A DNA stretch of 64,000 nt, from contig JAAOOA010000181.1 in NCBI GenBank assembly GCA_012861695.1, positions 434,001 to 498,000 on the forward strand. The letters are read 5' to 3'. The notes under the pieces were generated by a model. The model worked only from the letters and a program-made list of their open reading frames with translations, was not told the DNA's origin and ran no database searches. Shown here in pieces: positions 19,671-64,000 of this stretch (positions within the stretch are counted from its first letter, which is position 1; the number at the start of each line of letters is the position of its first letter). The DNA comes from Trematomus loennbergii (lineage: Eukaryota > Chordata > Actinopteri > Perciformes > Nototheniidae). The translations under genes were made by a program, and so were the position numbers.

Positions 19671-19851
19671 ACATTACATTACATTGCATGTCACTTGTTA
19701 GACGCTTTTATCCAAAGCGACTTACATACATTCGGTACTGTGGGCAATCCCACAGGAGCAATTTGGGGCGAAGTGTCTTGCCCAGGGACACAACGACATG
19801 CTGACTGCAGTCAAGATCAGCGCACTAACCCACTGAGCCACAGCCTCCCAT
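19671..19851 (-). repeat. tRNA-derived SINE in EMC3 intron
   Basis: On the minus strand it starts with an A-box-like TGGCTCAGTGGGTTAG and ends with GTCGCTTTGGATAAAAGCG. It matches the SINE at 41850-42035 but lacks the B box, which appears deleted (compare the two around the GCAGTCAGCATGTCGTTGTG segment). Confidence 0.75.
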
Positions 19852-19861
19852 AATGATAAAT

Positions 19862-20989
19862 GTCAGGAGCAGTGCAGGACCAGACCACTCTGAAGTGGCC
19901 CAGTGTTCTCCACTCTCCTGTTGATCTGTGGTGTGGTATAAACCAGAGTCTATGGTCTTAGACACTCTGGCTCTGATCACACCAGTGCAGTTTATACAGA
20001 GATATAGTACAGTTTATACAGAGATATCAGCAGGGCTTGAACCTGTGACCTTCTGATCACAGACACAGTGGATTAGTGAAGTGAGCTATAGCCTAGCTAT
20101 ATCCAGCAATAAGATGTTGTCTCTAGTTCATCTGTTTCATGTAGATTTGTAAATGAACATGTACAGAGTAATAAATATGTGATGATCTTAATCACATTTG
20201 AATATGAAGTTTAATTTACGTCCCCAAACTCTGCAAATAAACGTACCTTGCCTAAAAATACAGGTTACAGCTAACACATGTACTGTGTCTTCTGCTGCTG
20301 CAACAAGAATGACTTAATATGGTATCATTTAGGTAGGCTACATCTAACTTACTATAACTACACAACGTCGAACATTGGATTCAGTGACACAAGTGCTGCC
20401 AGAACAATATAGAAATCATATAAAATGACCATATCAATAAATATAATTAAATAACAAGATGTATATCATTCTGAAATGAGCCTGCATTATGTGTACTCTT
20501 ACTCTAATACCTGCAGTATATTCTGATGCCTATATTTCTGTTTTTAAACGTAAGGTATCTTAAGGTTTTGAATGAACGACTTTCAGCTGTATCAGTGAAA
20601 GATCTTTTGACACATTAACCGACCTGTTACAGGCAGCAGACGACATGACGAGCAGCTAACGGCTAACCAAAACAAAACACCAGGACACCATTTAAGCTCC
20701 TGTCGTAGCTTTTAACACAATGAAAAGAAGCTCGTCTATCACCCTACTGACACATGCCCCAACTTCATTAAACAACAACCAGCTGATGTTAGAATTAGCG
20801 GCTGTGTCACCGAATATATAGTTAGCTAAAGACGGCTAACTATGCTAAAGCTAACCTAGTTCCTCTTTGAATGAGTGTTTCTACAAATCGTTTGTTTCCA
20901 TGACAGCACGGTTTATGTTGCAGACGTTGGCGGACCGATATTTGCTGTTGATATTTGAAAAGAGGTGTTCATAATTAACGTAAACTTAC
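19862..20989. other. EMC3 first intron, no feature recognised
   Basis: AT-rich sequence without long frames, known repeat ends or splice-linked exons. It separates the 5'UTR exon from coding exon 1. Confidence 0.5.
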
Positions 20990-21070
20990 CACATTTATGA
21001 ACTTTGTGAACGAGCAACGCGACACACGTTCGACAGATTTAAAACACGACGAAGGACTTCCGGTTCGACC
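20990..21070 (-). promoter_or_regulatory. emc3: EMC3 5'UTR exon and core promoter with an ETS-type site
   Basis: The minus strand carries a donor AATGTG|GTAAGT at 20990 and, upstream, ACCGGAAGT at 21056-21064, a strong ETS/GABP-type motif typical of TATA-less housekeeping promoters. A second GGAA follows near 21070. The start site is inferred, not seen. Confidence 0.55.
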
Positions 21071-22140
21071 GGAAACAGTGGATTCGACATAGTGGTAAAA
21101 TAAAATAAAAGGTATGTTTTTAAGTTTTGTATGCAATCATAAAATAAGAATAACAAATAAGACGTTTGAAATATGGCAAATACATTTTAAAGTGCAAGGA
21201 GTGGTTCAATTAAGGATTTAAACACCTCATCAGTGGCGGAATAGCTACACACTGTAGAAATAGTCCACTGAAAACAAGAGTCCTCCATTCAAAACCTTAC
21301 TTAAAGGTCCCTATTATACTGTTTTTCATCAATATATTATAGTCTCAGATATATAACAAACATGTCTCTGAAGTGTTTGCCTCGAAATACCAAACAGATC
21401 ATTGTAGCATCCCATAATCCCCTCTGTTTCAGCCAGTGGCAGCTCCAGAGTATTTTTGTTGGGTAATCTATGGTAGGGCTAACCCATACAGTGGTGGGCT
21501 CAAGTCAGTACTATTTGCAATGTAATTACATACACGCTACTGTATATCGCCCCCCTTGACAGTGAAACGCCATGCGTGAGGTTTAGATTATTTCCCTGTC
21601 TCAATCAAAATTGAACTGTATGAAATAAAAGGCACATTTGTCTTGTAGTAAATACCTGGAGCCAATCCTGCAATTTCCCCACAAATTAATTAATTGTTAC
21701 TTTGTTCTGAAAGCTGAACCTGCTGCTCCTCACAGAGAGAAGAGGGAAGTCTGTGTGAATTACTGTACATTGTGGATAAGGGTGGATAGCCCCATTGTTC
21801 TGTGTGTCAAAATGAAAGACAGCCCACACACCTATCAATCATCAAACCGTGGGGTCTTATTTCATTACGTGTTGATTTCTATCAACACGTAATGTTGTAT
21901 CCATGGATGTATGAGAGAAGTTCTAACGCAAAATTATTCTCTGTCGGGACTTCCTGCAACAACACCATGCCGTTATCCTGATTCTGATGGCCAGAAGACA
22001 TTAGCAAAGCTGTTTATCGAGAAGACGATCACTACGTGACAAAAGTTTTCAAACCGTTTCTAGTCTTCGGCATTTCCAGACAAGTGGCTACTGGAATCAA
22101 TCTTACTCGGCGCGAGTTGGTGGACTTTTTTCTGCTTACT
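21071..22140. other. Intergenic EMC3 upstream region with repeat fragments
   Basis: A left half of the TTAA-type MITE starts at 21305 after TTAA (AGGTCCCTATTATACTG) and is interrupted near 21433 by another element beginning CAGTGGCAGCTCCAGA. No gene is seen on either strand. Confidence 0.5.
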
Positions 22141-22144
22141 TTAA

Positions 22145-22628
22145 AGGTCCCATGTCATACTTTTCCGGTTATTACCCGTCCCCTTGTGTGTTATGAAGGT
22201 TTTATGCATGTAAACGGTCTGCAGAGTCAAAAACCCTCAAAGTACACCCTGTAGTGAGTAAAACTCTAACACAGAAAAGACCTCCCCAAAATGCCTCGTG
22301 GAGATTTCTCATTTTCTTCCTGGGTACTCTGACGTGGGGATACCCAGAGGCCACACCCTCTGCCAGCCTTTCAACAAAGCTTCCCAAACCTTTCAGCGAT
22401 TCATGCCGGATATGCACAGCGTAGGGCACTGAAGAACGATGCTGTTCCTACTTTGTTTGGACCAATCAGTTGAAAGCTCTTTGCGTCCGTTTATGAAGCT
22501 GAAGGAGCCTCGGCGCGTCACAACTGGACGCCACGGGACCCTGACCAAGCGTCGCTCCTGGACGCTTAGGGAGTGAGAGTGTGTTGAGAAAAGACATGAA
22601 AAAGTGGATTTTGCATAATAGGTGACTT
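22145..22628. mobile_element. TTAA-flanked MITE
   Basis: Left end AGGTCCCATGTCATAC follows TTAA (22141-22144), and the right end GCATAATAGGTGACTT precedes TTAA (22629-22632). TTAA target duplication is the hallmark of piggyBac-type transposition. No transposase frame. Confidence 0.7.
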
Positions 22629-22859
22629 TTAAGTAAACATATGTAAGTGTTAATAGCAGATTTAAAGCACTGCAATATATTCCAGTAGGCCAAAAAGTAC
22701 ATTTCGATGAGTATTTCTGAAAAATCAGTTTCAGCTTTATGCATTGTATTTTCCATCAGATGCTAAATGTTGTTTTTCTTAAGTTTTTTCAGCTCAAAAA
22801 TAATTTTCATCCAAACATTTAAAGTCAATACATACCTGTTTTTTACTGGACAGAAAGAG

Positions 22860-23211
22860 GATGAAAAGATCCAATCCAAAAATTGTTCTGACGTCAGAAA
22901 CGGGGAGCTCCGCCTATATGGCAACTCTCCACCTATCAGGGAATGGGGGGGTTGGGCCACGGCCATTGCCGCTCGAAAGCGCTGGAGACGCTGTAGTACA
23001 TATGCCAGGCCTGTAAGTGGCGCTGTAGTCTGCCACAAAAGCAGCGCGAAGACTTCTCACAGAATCAGCCCTTGCAAAAACAGGGCTGGAAAAGAGCAAA
23101 TAGAGCGAAATGAGGCATGGCTAAAATGCATGATCTGTTTGGTATTTTGACATGTTTTATATAGGTATGGCCCTACAATATATTATTCAAATATAGCATG
23201 ATAGGTCCACT
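22860..23211. mobile_element. Truncated TTAA-type MITE, inverted copy
   Basis: The sequence is the reverse complement of the left half of the 45488-45978 element, including the ACATATGCCAGGCCTG and ATATAGCATGATAGGTCC segments, and ends against TTAA (23212-23215). The other end is missing. Confidence 0.65.
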
Positions 23212-23219
23212 TTAAATGG

Positions 23220-26200
23220 AAAGACAAGTACCTCAAACTTGTTCTTGGGCATATTATTTGAGTAAATGTATTTAGTTATAGTCTACCCCTATATAACACA
23301 CTATATTATTTATAAGTAGTTGTCTGCCTATTAGAGTGCCACTTCAAAAGTGTCAAGAAGACCCTTTGTAGTAGGATCAAAATGTTTTTTCCATATACAT
23401 TTTGAGAACATTAATTATATACAATGAAAAAAACCTATAACAGTGAGATTTAGAGGCACCAGTGTGTGACATTTAGAAAGAGGCTGGCTATTTTTTTCCT
23501 CACTGCTTCCATCCTTTATGATTTTGCTAAGCTTAGCCAACCACTTCCTACCTAAGTGTAAAAAATGTTCCCTTAACCTTGTGATTGCTGGAAAACAGCT
23601 GTGTCTGTGTATGTGTTTGTGCATACACGTAAATCGGGCAAACAAAACAGGACACGTCGTTCCATCAACATGAACAGATTTTTTATATCTTTAGAGCAAT
23701 AAATATTTCCACTTTTTTCCATATCTCTGCAATTTCAAAAACAAAGTACAAGTAATATATATTTATATACACAGCTAAAATTTTCCATACATAATTTTTA
23801 AAATAATGTTGTCTCTGTTGACACATATTTGACACTGTACTCATACAATTTTACAAGGACTATTCCAGTCTCTCTTTGCTCTACATTATAAACAAGAAAT
23901 ATTTTTTCTCCACAAAGCGGTCTATTGTGTTGTTTCGTACAACGCAGACCCAGGTCCATCGCCCTTGTATAGATACACACAACACAGGCTTTCCTTTACA
24001 CAAGAACAGAAGAATCCAACATTTTTTACTTTATTTGAATCGGATCTGATATGCTTTCATTTCTTTCTTTTTTTTAAATGTTCCCTGTTTTGCCTGCAGG
24101 AGTCAGATCTGTTTCTTTTGGCGTTAAAAGACAGATCTTCCATTCCTGTTGTAAAGCCAGCCCGACACAAACTGCCCTCTGCGGAGCAAAGTGAGTATTC
24201 GCATTGTTATTTTCATAAAACAATGGTTATGTACATTCATGTTTATAATACAGCTTCATTCAGTGCAGATACTGTAATAAATATCACATGCAAACCGATA
24301 GTGGAGAGCAGGCCCGGGCAGAAAAAAAACGAATTTAAATGTGGAATTTAAAGTGCCATACCTGTGCTTTTGTATATCCTTTAACTGCATATACTGTAAA
24401 TTACTTGTGCCAACCATGCAATCCATTTAGATTGATTTCCTAATGTCCAGGCAGTTATTGGTTTATTTCAATGAATATCTACTTGCAGAAAATTGCATTG
24501 TGCAGCAGAGAGCTAATCCATTATAGAGAATTTGCCTTTAACCATTACATTTGAGTGTTGATGGATGTTGATTGTATAAATTAGCTTTCGTGTAAGCAAA
24601 TAAACCCCAGAATAAAAGAAAAAACACAAAAAATACTGACAAGAATTTTCTGTAAACTGGACCTGCAAGTGGGTATTTGGGGTCCAAGAACACAAGGTTA
24701 ATCTGAAACAAAGTCGTAAAGGACTCACTAGGGGTTTGAGGTCATGGCTAAATGTATGTTTGTTTGTACTGATTATCTATCTGTATAAACAGAGTATCTG
24801 CAAACTGATTTTCCTTAAAAGAGATTGACACTAAAATCGAAGGTTGTCCGAAAGAAAGAGCTCTTAAAATCACAGGGATTAGTGGAAAGATGGTTGGCAG
24901 TAATGTAAATTGCAGTACTGTAGGCAAAAACACGCAAAAGCAAGGGTAAGGTCGCTTTAAAATATACATTTTAGTGAGGATGTGCTTCAGCTCAGGCACG
25001 CAGTGGATCAGGGTGAAATGTTGTGTAATCCTGTGCGAGGTAGGTTTAATCCAGTGCTCCTCGAGAAGTTTGTTTTGTTATTTCAAGTGTGTTCAATTAA
25101 TTGTTCTAGCCTTTATTTGACATGGTGTTCATTTGTGTTTCTGTAATTGTAGATACATGATAGGTAACCAACCATCCACAGTTCCTAGCAGCTTAGCATA
25201 TAATGTTTTTAAAAGGTTGTTTGGTAGCAGAAGTGTTGCTTGTTTCCATTAAAAGGTTGGTGAGAGGCTTCACGATGATTCAGAGGTGTTTGTTTGCAGA
25301 ACCATGCGGGGGTGAGTGAAATAAATAATCACAGTCTGTATTTAAAATATTAGAAAATATTAGTTGTTGGTTAGTCACCGAAAAGTCTTGGTTTTGTTGT
25401 CAACATATTAAGAAAATCAAAAAAAAAGTTATTGTACTTTTATAAGATGCCCCAATCAGAAAAAAATATCTCACACTTGTAAGCACATAACAAAATCAAA
25501 AATGCTAAAAATACAAAACAGCCCAAGGAGTACGTTATGTTAGTAGAAGCTTGTTACACAACAATATTGATAATAATATCAGAAGCACACTCTAAAAAGC
25601 CAAAGGGGTTCTTCAGATTGAAAACAATAGAGGACCAAAGACGGTACCCTGAGGAACTCTGTCCATTGATAATCCATGACAGTATTTCCACAAACCTCGA
25701 AAACAAAAAGCTTCTACAAAAACAGTTAAGGTATTTTCATTGTTTTGTTTTTCAAGTGAAGAACCCTGATGAGCTTTTGGTTTTTAGAGCATACGTTTTG
25801 TTAATTCAAGCAATTCTGAACTTACAGATCGGTGCAGTTGGCCCCATTGAAAATAGAACACACTGTACAGTTATTATCTACAGTTGGCGCATTCACGTAA
25901 TCACAAGGAAACTAAAAACCATGTTATTGATGATTGCATTCAGAACATCAGAGGAATATCTCACCATCCACCAGTTGAACGCTGGTAAATATTTTCATGA
26001 GGCTGGCAAAACCTGCCCTTTGGACAGGAAAGTAACAAGCACTGAGAGGTTTAGTTCTAGTCCAAAAAAGTACAAATGGCTGGTAAATAGTTCAAATGGT
26101 CGAAGGAACTTTCTATCAGCCATCACGGGCTTCCTGCCCTGACATCTGGTGATCTCGATCAAATGGAGAGAGCGAGGAAATACAAGTTAATACTGGCATG

Positions 26201-28506
26201 GTAACACAAGGTGCAAAAATAATGTGTAAAAATGAGTTTGTTGAAGAATATTTCACTTAGTGCTGCGTTGGTGAAACATGTTCTGCACTTCAGTCCAGAT
26301 GTTTGCAAGTCCTTCAAGATGAAATTAGGTCCAGTTTCAGGTTCCTTTATTGGATGATCGTGAGACGGCCTCTGTCCTTTAGCCAGATTTTCAAAAATAT
26401 GCAGTAAATGGCTTGATATTTGTTTTTTGAATGGATACAATCAATCACTTTGTATTACTTGTTTAGATTCTGAATTGTCTTTATATTCCAAGGTGGTCTT
26501 TCTTTGATTTTTTTCTTATGGTCATGTCCCTCCATCTGAAGGCACCTTATTCTTCTTTTTTGCATCACATGTTGTGGAAGTGGTATTAAACTTTGTTCAC
26601 CCTCAAGGTCACCAGAAATGTTTCACATCATATTTAGAGAAAATAAACCAGTTTGGACTGGGTGGGAAATACATCTGTCTGTTTCCAAAAGGTAAGAATA
26701 GAGTGGTTCCAGCTAAAAGTTTCGGAACATTACAATTTCTCTTTGTTTCTTAGGGACAACAAGTTTTATAAGCTCGTTTTCCCGAGTTTTGCTTCCTGCA
26801 GATTCTTTTTTTGGTAACCAAAAAGTATGTAGGCCTACCTGTGTTTTTGCGGACACCTACGGAACAGGATTAGGGTCACATAAGATTTTTGATTTTGAAA
26901 AAAAAATGTGTTTAGTTCTGAAAAAGTCAGAATACCGAGAATAATGTCAATCTCAGAAATATAATTTTTTATGATTTATTTTCGCCTTTTTTTAATCGAA
27001 AACTCCCCAAATTTGTATTACTTTTGGTCGAATTTCCAGAAAAATTAATGTGACCCTTGTCCTCTTGTAGTCTAATATTTTTCTTTGGCAATTCCTCCTT
27101 TTTTTCCTTTCTTGAAGTATCGGATTTTCTTTGGGCAATGCACAATTTAGATTGTCTCAACTTAATACAACTTTTTGAATGTAATTTCCCACCCAGTTCA
27201 TTTAACATTTCCACTGAGAAATGTCCAGAGGTACGGTAGCTCCGGGGTTCATCAAATTCCAACAAGCCAGTTAAACAAAATACTCTGTTTCCCATAATGC
27301 ACCCTGTTTGGCACCTTTCAGCATAATCTCCTTTGCCAGCAACATATAGGGTCACATAGAATATGAAGCATGAAATACAGTTGACATATATTATAATTCA
27401 AGCTTATACGTTCAAATATACTTAGACACTTGCAGGGAGAATTCATTGGTTTTCTAAGAATAATCAAATAAATCAATGGGAAAATTGCAATGTCAAAAGT
27501 CAATCATTACCATGCTTAAGTCCAATCCAAAACAACGTTGTAGCACCCCCTGCTGAAACCCTGTTATCCACAAACACTAAAGGCTTTTAGTCATTTTTGC
27601 AAAACACAAAGGTAAAAAGACACCTGTAGTTTTTGTTATGATGGCTTATTTAAAGTTATTACAAAAGTTTATTGTAGATAGGAAAGTCTTCAGTAACCTT
27701 CACTAATGCACTTTTCCTGGTCAAAGGAATGCTGGATTGGGGCTTCAATTTACAACAAATCCCTCCCCTGCATATTGATTTTAACCATTGACACACCGAC
27801 ACTCATTAGCTATTGCACAGGTCATGCACGCCTGTCTAAGACACAAAACTGCACCATATTAATGCTAACAACTTCCGCCTTTCTGTTACGACTCATGGCT
27901 TGTATTATGTCAACAACCCAAACAACGGTACAAGTGCTTTTTGTGCAAAAACAAAGCGATGCAAGACTAGTGTGATTTTTTGGAATATAGTAAAAAGGAC
28001 TCTCGCGTTCTCAGGATTCCTAAAAAACCTGAACTGTCCCATCAAACGGTTCGTAGTGTTAGCATTGAGCGCTAACCCCTTGCGATAAATCCGCAGGCAC
28101 TGTTCCCTTCACGTCTGGTCCCTGAACCGTTTGTCCACTACAGCACTTCACACATTTTTTACTCACAATATGACACAAACACTTCCTCTGTCAGGGAAGA
28201 ACAACACACGTGTCCTCTTAAATCCACCTCTGAAGGGCACAACGAAGGGAGGATGGAGGCGATTGTCACCAAGACGTCAGGACTTCCATATGTTATTCTT
28301 CAGATTTGTGATTCACCTTCTTGTGTTTTTTGCTCCTCGAGGAAAAAACGTTCTCCAACAAACGCCTTCGATACGGGGGGAAAGTATCTCTACCTGCAGG
28401 GAAAGTGGATGTGAAAATAACACAGGCTGAGTAACTTCCTCTTCCCCGCTCTAAGTGCTCTCCTACTCATGAGGCGGCCATTTTGAAACGCCTGTACCTG
28501 CCCTTC

Positions 28507-28537
<31 letters not shown>

Positions 28538-28591
28538 ACTACTGTCACTCCCCGGCGGGGCGTCGAACCACCGTCCTTATCTTCTGCCTCC
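23220..28591 (-). other. IQSEC2 3'UTR and/or intergenic DNA, no other gene
   Basis: After the IQSEC2 stop codon the minus strand continues through GC-rich and then AT-rich DNA with several possible AATAAA signals, none clearly decisive. A MITE-like inverted pair (CACTCTAAAAAGCC near 25588 and GGTTTTTAGAGC near 25780) lies inside. The 201-residue plus-strand frame at 25537-26142 spans that repeat and resembles no family. Confidence 0.45.
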
Positions 28592-61459
<32,868 letters not shown>

Positions 61460-61804
61460 CTGAGAGGGGGGAGAAAGAGGGGGAGGAGGGTTAATCATCT
61501 GCTAATCAATCCACAAATGTTTTAATCATTACAGTATAGAGTATTTGTAATAATAATGTATTTACTGTATTGAATTTCATATGAAATACATTCTATCATC
61601 CAGAGAAAACCAGACAAACTCTGACAAACACACACATTCTGAAATAACTAAAGTTGACCCCACCAGAACACAAAGAACCAGAAACACAAAGTAACTTTAT
61701 CGTAAATGACCAAAGTAAACAAGACCAAGCAAGACTCAAACTAACCAGATTAAAATGAATTAAATTTGAGTTGAATCAGGAAAGGCTCTCTGATAAACTG
61801 TATA

Positions 61805-62215
61805 TGATTTGGACTTAAGGTGGGTTTTCACACTTGTGGTACGGATCAAACTGAACATTCAGAAAGGCCGGACCAAACAAGGTAATTATGAAGGATTTTG
61901 AGAACCTGATCAAACCGGAGCAACCAAAATAAACAGAACCATAAATAAAGTTTAGCTGACCATACAAGACAAGCTGGACCAATGGAAACAAGACTACAAC
62001 AAACCAGAATAAACTAGACTTGGACCGGATCAAACCGGATCAAACCGGAACAAACCAGAATAAAACAAACCACAACAATACAAATAGCTCCAAAGCAGAC
62101 ATATTTGGACCTTACAGACAAGCTGGACCAAACCAAAGTAAAAAAAGACCAACCGGATTAAACTGGACTAAAGTACAGTAAACTGGAGAAATCCGGACGA
62201 ACTACTCCGCTGATC
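61805..62215. repeat. Degenerate ACCGGATCAAA-type repeat region
   Basis: Repeated GATCAAACCGGA, ACCAAACC and ACAAGCTGGACC units in an irregular array. Likely a decayed tandem or element interior. No coding. Confidence 0.5.
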
Positions 62216-62506
62216 AGGTGACAGCATGTTGTCAAAAAGAGACACTTTATTATCAGAGACTCCGCCTTCAAACACAGATACAGGAAACAACGATATATGA
62301 TCAATCAATTAAGAGATAAAACAAGGAGACAAGAGAGGAGAAGAGGGGAGATGGGCATCATGAGTGTGTGTGTGTGCGTGTGTGCGTGTGCATGATCATC
62401 AAAGTGCTCTTCATGTTAATCTAAGACACCCGTGGAGCTGGCACAGAAGCTAACGTGGGCACTGCCAAGCTCACACACACCACACGCGTGCACACACGCG
62501 TGCACA

Positions 62507-62550
<44 letters not shown>

Positions 62551-62751
62551 TGAGTCACATGACAGTGACTCATGGCTAACAGCAGTGTGTGTATGTGTGT
62601 GAGTGGGTGTGTTGTGATTGTGAGAGACCAGCATGAGCGTGTGGGGACACTGGATGTTGTGTGTGTGTGTGTGTCAGAGATGAAGAAGAACTACTGACTA
62701 ATTCTGGGATAATGTTGCGCTTACTTCCCCAAACTTGGAAGTATTAGATTC

Positions 62752-62799
62752 ACACACACAGATGCATGCACACACACACACACACCACACACACACACA

Positions 62800-62854
<55 letters not shown>

Positions 62855-62901
62855 ACACACACACACACAACACCACACACACACACACACACACACACAC
62901 A
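62752..62901. repeat. CA microsatellite
   Basis: Interrupted (CA)n of about 150 bp; a smaller one lies at 62499-62548. Confidence 0.95.
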
Positions 62902-62949
62902 TCCTCCAATGAGGCTCTGCAGTAAAACTGAGAGGAAGGTACTCTAGAT

Positions 62950-63722
62950 AATTGCCAACTGTCTCTCTCCTCCTCATCCTCACACCATCCTTCTTCCTCC
63001 TCCGTCCCTCCATCATTTGTCTCTCCTCCACATCTCCTCCTTCTTCTCCTCCCTTTCTCTTTCTCTCTCATCTTATTGCTCATTTGTTTTTCACTGCTCT
63101 TTTTCTCATCATCTCACTTTCTCTCCTCACAGCTGTTCTTTCCTCCTCTCTTCCCCTTTCCTTCCATGTCCTCTTTTATCAACTCCTCTTCTCTTCCTCT
63201 CCCTTGTTTCCTCTCCTTCTCAATCCCTTCTTTCCCTTCCTTTTGGCATACATTCCTCTCTGCCTCTCTTAACTCATCTGTCATTACTATTTTATTCCTC
63301 TCCTCGTTTCCTTCCCTTCTCTCCTCACATTTGTTCTCCTCTCTTCTAACCCTTTACCCTTTTCCTCTCCTCTCTCCTCTCCTCTCCTCTGCTCTGCTCT
63401 CCTCTGCTCTCCTCTCCTCTGCTCTTATCTCCTCTCTCCTCTGCTCTTATCTCCTCTCTCCTCTGCTCTGCTCTCCTCTCCTCTCCTCTGCTCTGATTTC
63501 CTCTCTCCTCTGCTCTAATCTCCTCTGCTCTGCTCTCCTCTCATCTCCTATGCTCTTATCTCCTCTGCTCTTATCTCCTCTGCTCTGCTCTCCTCTCCTC
63601 TGCTCTCCTCTCCTCTCCTCTCCTCTGCTCTGATCTCCTCTCCTCTGCTCTGATCTCCTCTCTCCTCTGCTCTGATCTCCTCTCTCCTCTGCTCTTATCT
63701 CCTCTCCTCTCCTCTCCTCTCC
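62950..63722. repeat. Polypyrimidine tract with TCTCCTCTGCTC satellite units
   Basis: About 770 bp in which the plus strand is almost only C and T. From 63360 on, irregular units CTCCTCTGCTCTGATCT repeat many times. It gives artefactual Ser/Leu-rich and Glu/Arg-rich frames on both strands. Confidence 0.93.
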
Positions 63723-64000
63723 AGCTGCAGAGTTGAACCGAGGTGAGGAGCGTTTGATTGTATCCCGGCTGCTCACTGGCAGCTTCCTCTGGCCGCCTGC
63801 AGCACTCTGAGGTCAGGCAGGAAACTTCAGGTGACCCCATCAGAACATCATCATCCTCTGCAGACTCGACTTTTTATAAAGCATGCATCGCTAGAAAGTA
63901 CTACTGAATATCACCTGACATTCAGAATATACAGAATCAGTTTCTCACCGCGGGTCAGGTGACAAGCTTTAATTGCAATGTATAATAAGGCAGTGCCATA
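63723..64000. other. IQSEC2 upstream intron, no feature
   Basis: Non-repetitive sequence without a recognisable IQSEC2 exon. The remaining 5' exons are presumed to lie beyond the right edge. Confidence 0.4.

Noticed and set aside
25537..26142. 201-residue plus-strand open frame
   Set aside because: It spans a MITE-like inverted pair, has atypical composition, resembles no family I know, and lies in AT-rich IQSEC2 3' flank without splice or promoter support.
62221..62500. Possible 3'UTR of another minus-strand gene near the TTTATT at 62248
   Set aside because: No upstream coding exon other than IQSEC2 is visible, and IQSEC2 continues to the left; an isolated hexamer is weak evidence.
63447..63840. 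Glu/Arg/Gly-rich minus-strand frames
   Set aside because: Artefacts of the polypyrimidine satellite; no similarity to proteins.

Overview
The window is vertebrate nuclear DNA, almost certainly from a ray-finned (percomorph-like) teleost. It has long intron-containing genes with vertebrate splice sites, long CA/GT microsatellites, tRNA-derived SINEs, an L2/CR1 LINE whose first ORF carries an SGNH-hydrolase domain, and many small hAT-, Harbinger- and TTAA-type DNA elements of the kind common in fish. No bacterial, plasmid, CRISPR or viral gene system is visible.

Three host genes lie on the minus strand. (1) At the left, a fish TRIM-family E3 ligase (RING, B-box, coiled coil, PRY/SPRY; coding exon 419-1881, 5'UTR exon about 4312-4475), with its first intron filled by nested transposons. 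(2) Next, a complete EMC3 gene: eight coding exons between 12000 and 19539, a promoter-proximal 5'UTR exon near 20990-21070 and a poly(A) signal near 11215. EMC3 is the insertase-like subunit of the ER membrane protein complex. (3) From 61459 down to 28592, sixteen exons of IQSEC2 (BRAG1), a neuronal Arf guanine-nucleotide exchange factor with IQ motif, Sec7 domain, PH domain, a Pro/His-rich tail and a C-terminal STVV PDZ ligand. Its 5'-most exons lie beyond the right edge.

The rest is transposon-rich intron and intergenic DNA. From about 2 to 11 kb there is a dense nest of MITE-like elements. EMC3 introns hold a BED-type hAT derivative, a second hAT element with a perfect 8-bp target duplication, a two-level nest of foldback MITEs, a SINE and a CA tract of about 300 bp that starts at a splice donor. 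From 21 to 28.5 kb is EMC3-IQSEC2 intergenic/3'UTR sequence with TTAA-flanked elements. IQSEC2 introns hold four more classifiable DNA elements (36.4, 45.5, 47.3 and 50.7 kb), an L2-type LINE of about 4.8 kb (52.2-57.0 kb), a hAT/ZMYM-like zinc-finger remnant (57.3-57.8 kb), and a polypyrimidine tract of about 770 bp near the right end.

A caution applies to all coding calls. Nearly every single-copy coding exon is broken by single-base losses in runs of G or C, while splice sites and protein similarity are otherwise intact. EMC3 has five such losses in 786 bp, and restoring them gives exactly the usual 261 residues. The best explanation is homopolymer undercalling in an unpolished long-read assembly rather than pseudogenes. 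Reading frames should be judged by exon-wise similarity, not by open frame length. I did not find a convincing undescribed biological system. The most interesting items are the repeat-embedded splice sites, the nested transposons with a paralogous empty site, the BED-hAT derivative and the L2 ORF1 lacking the expected SGNH histidine.
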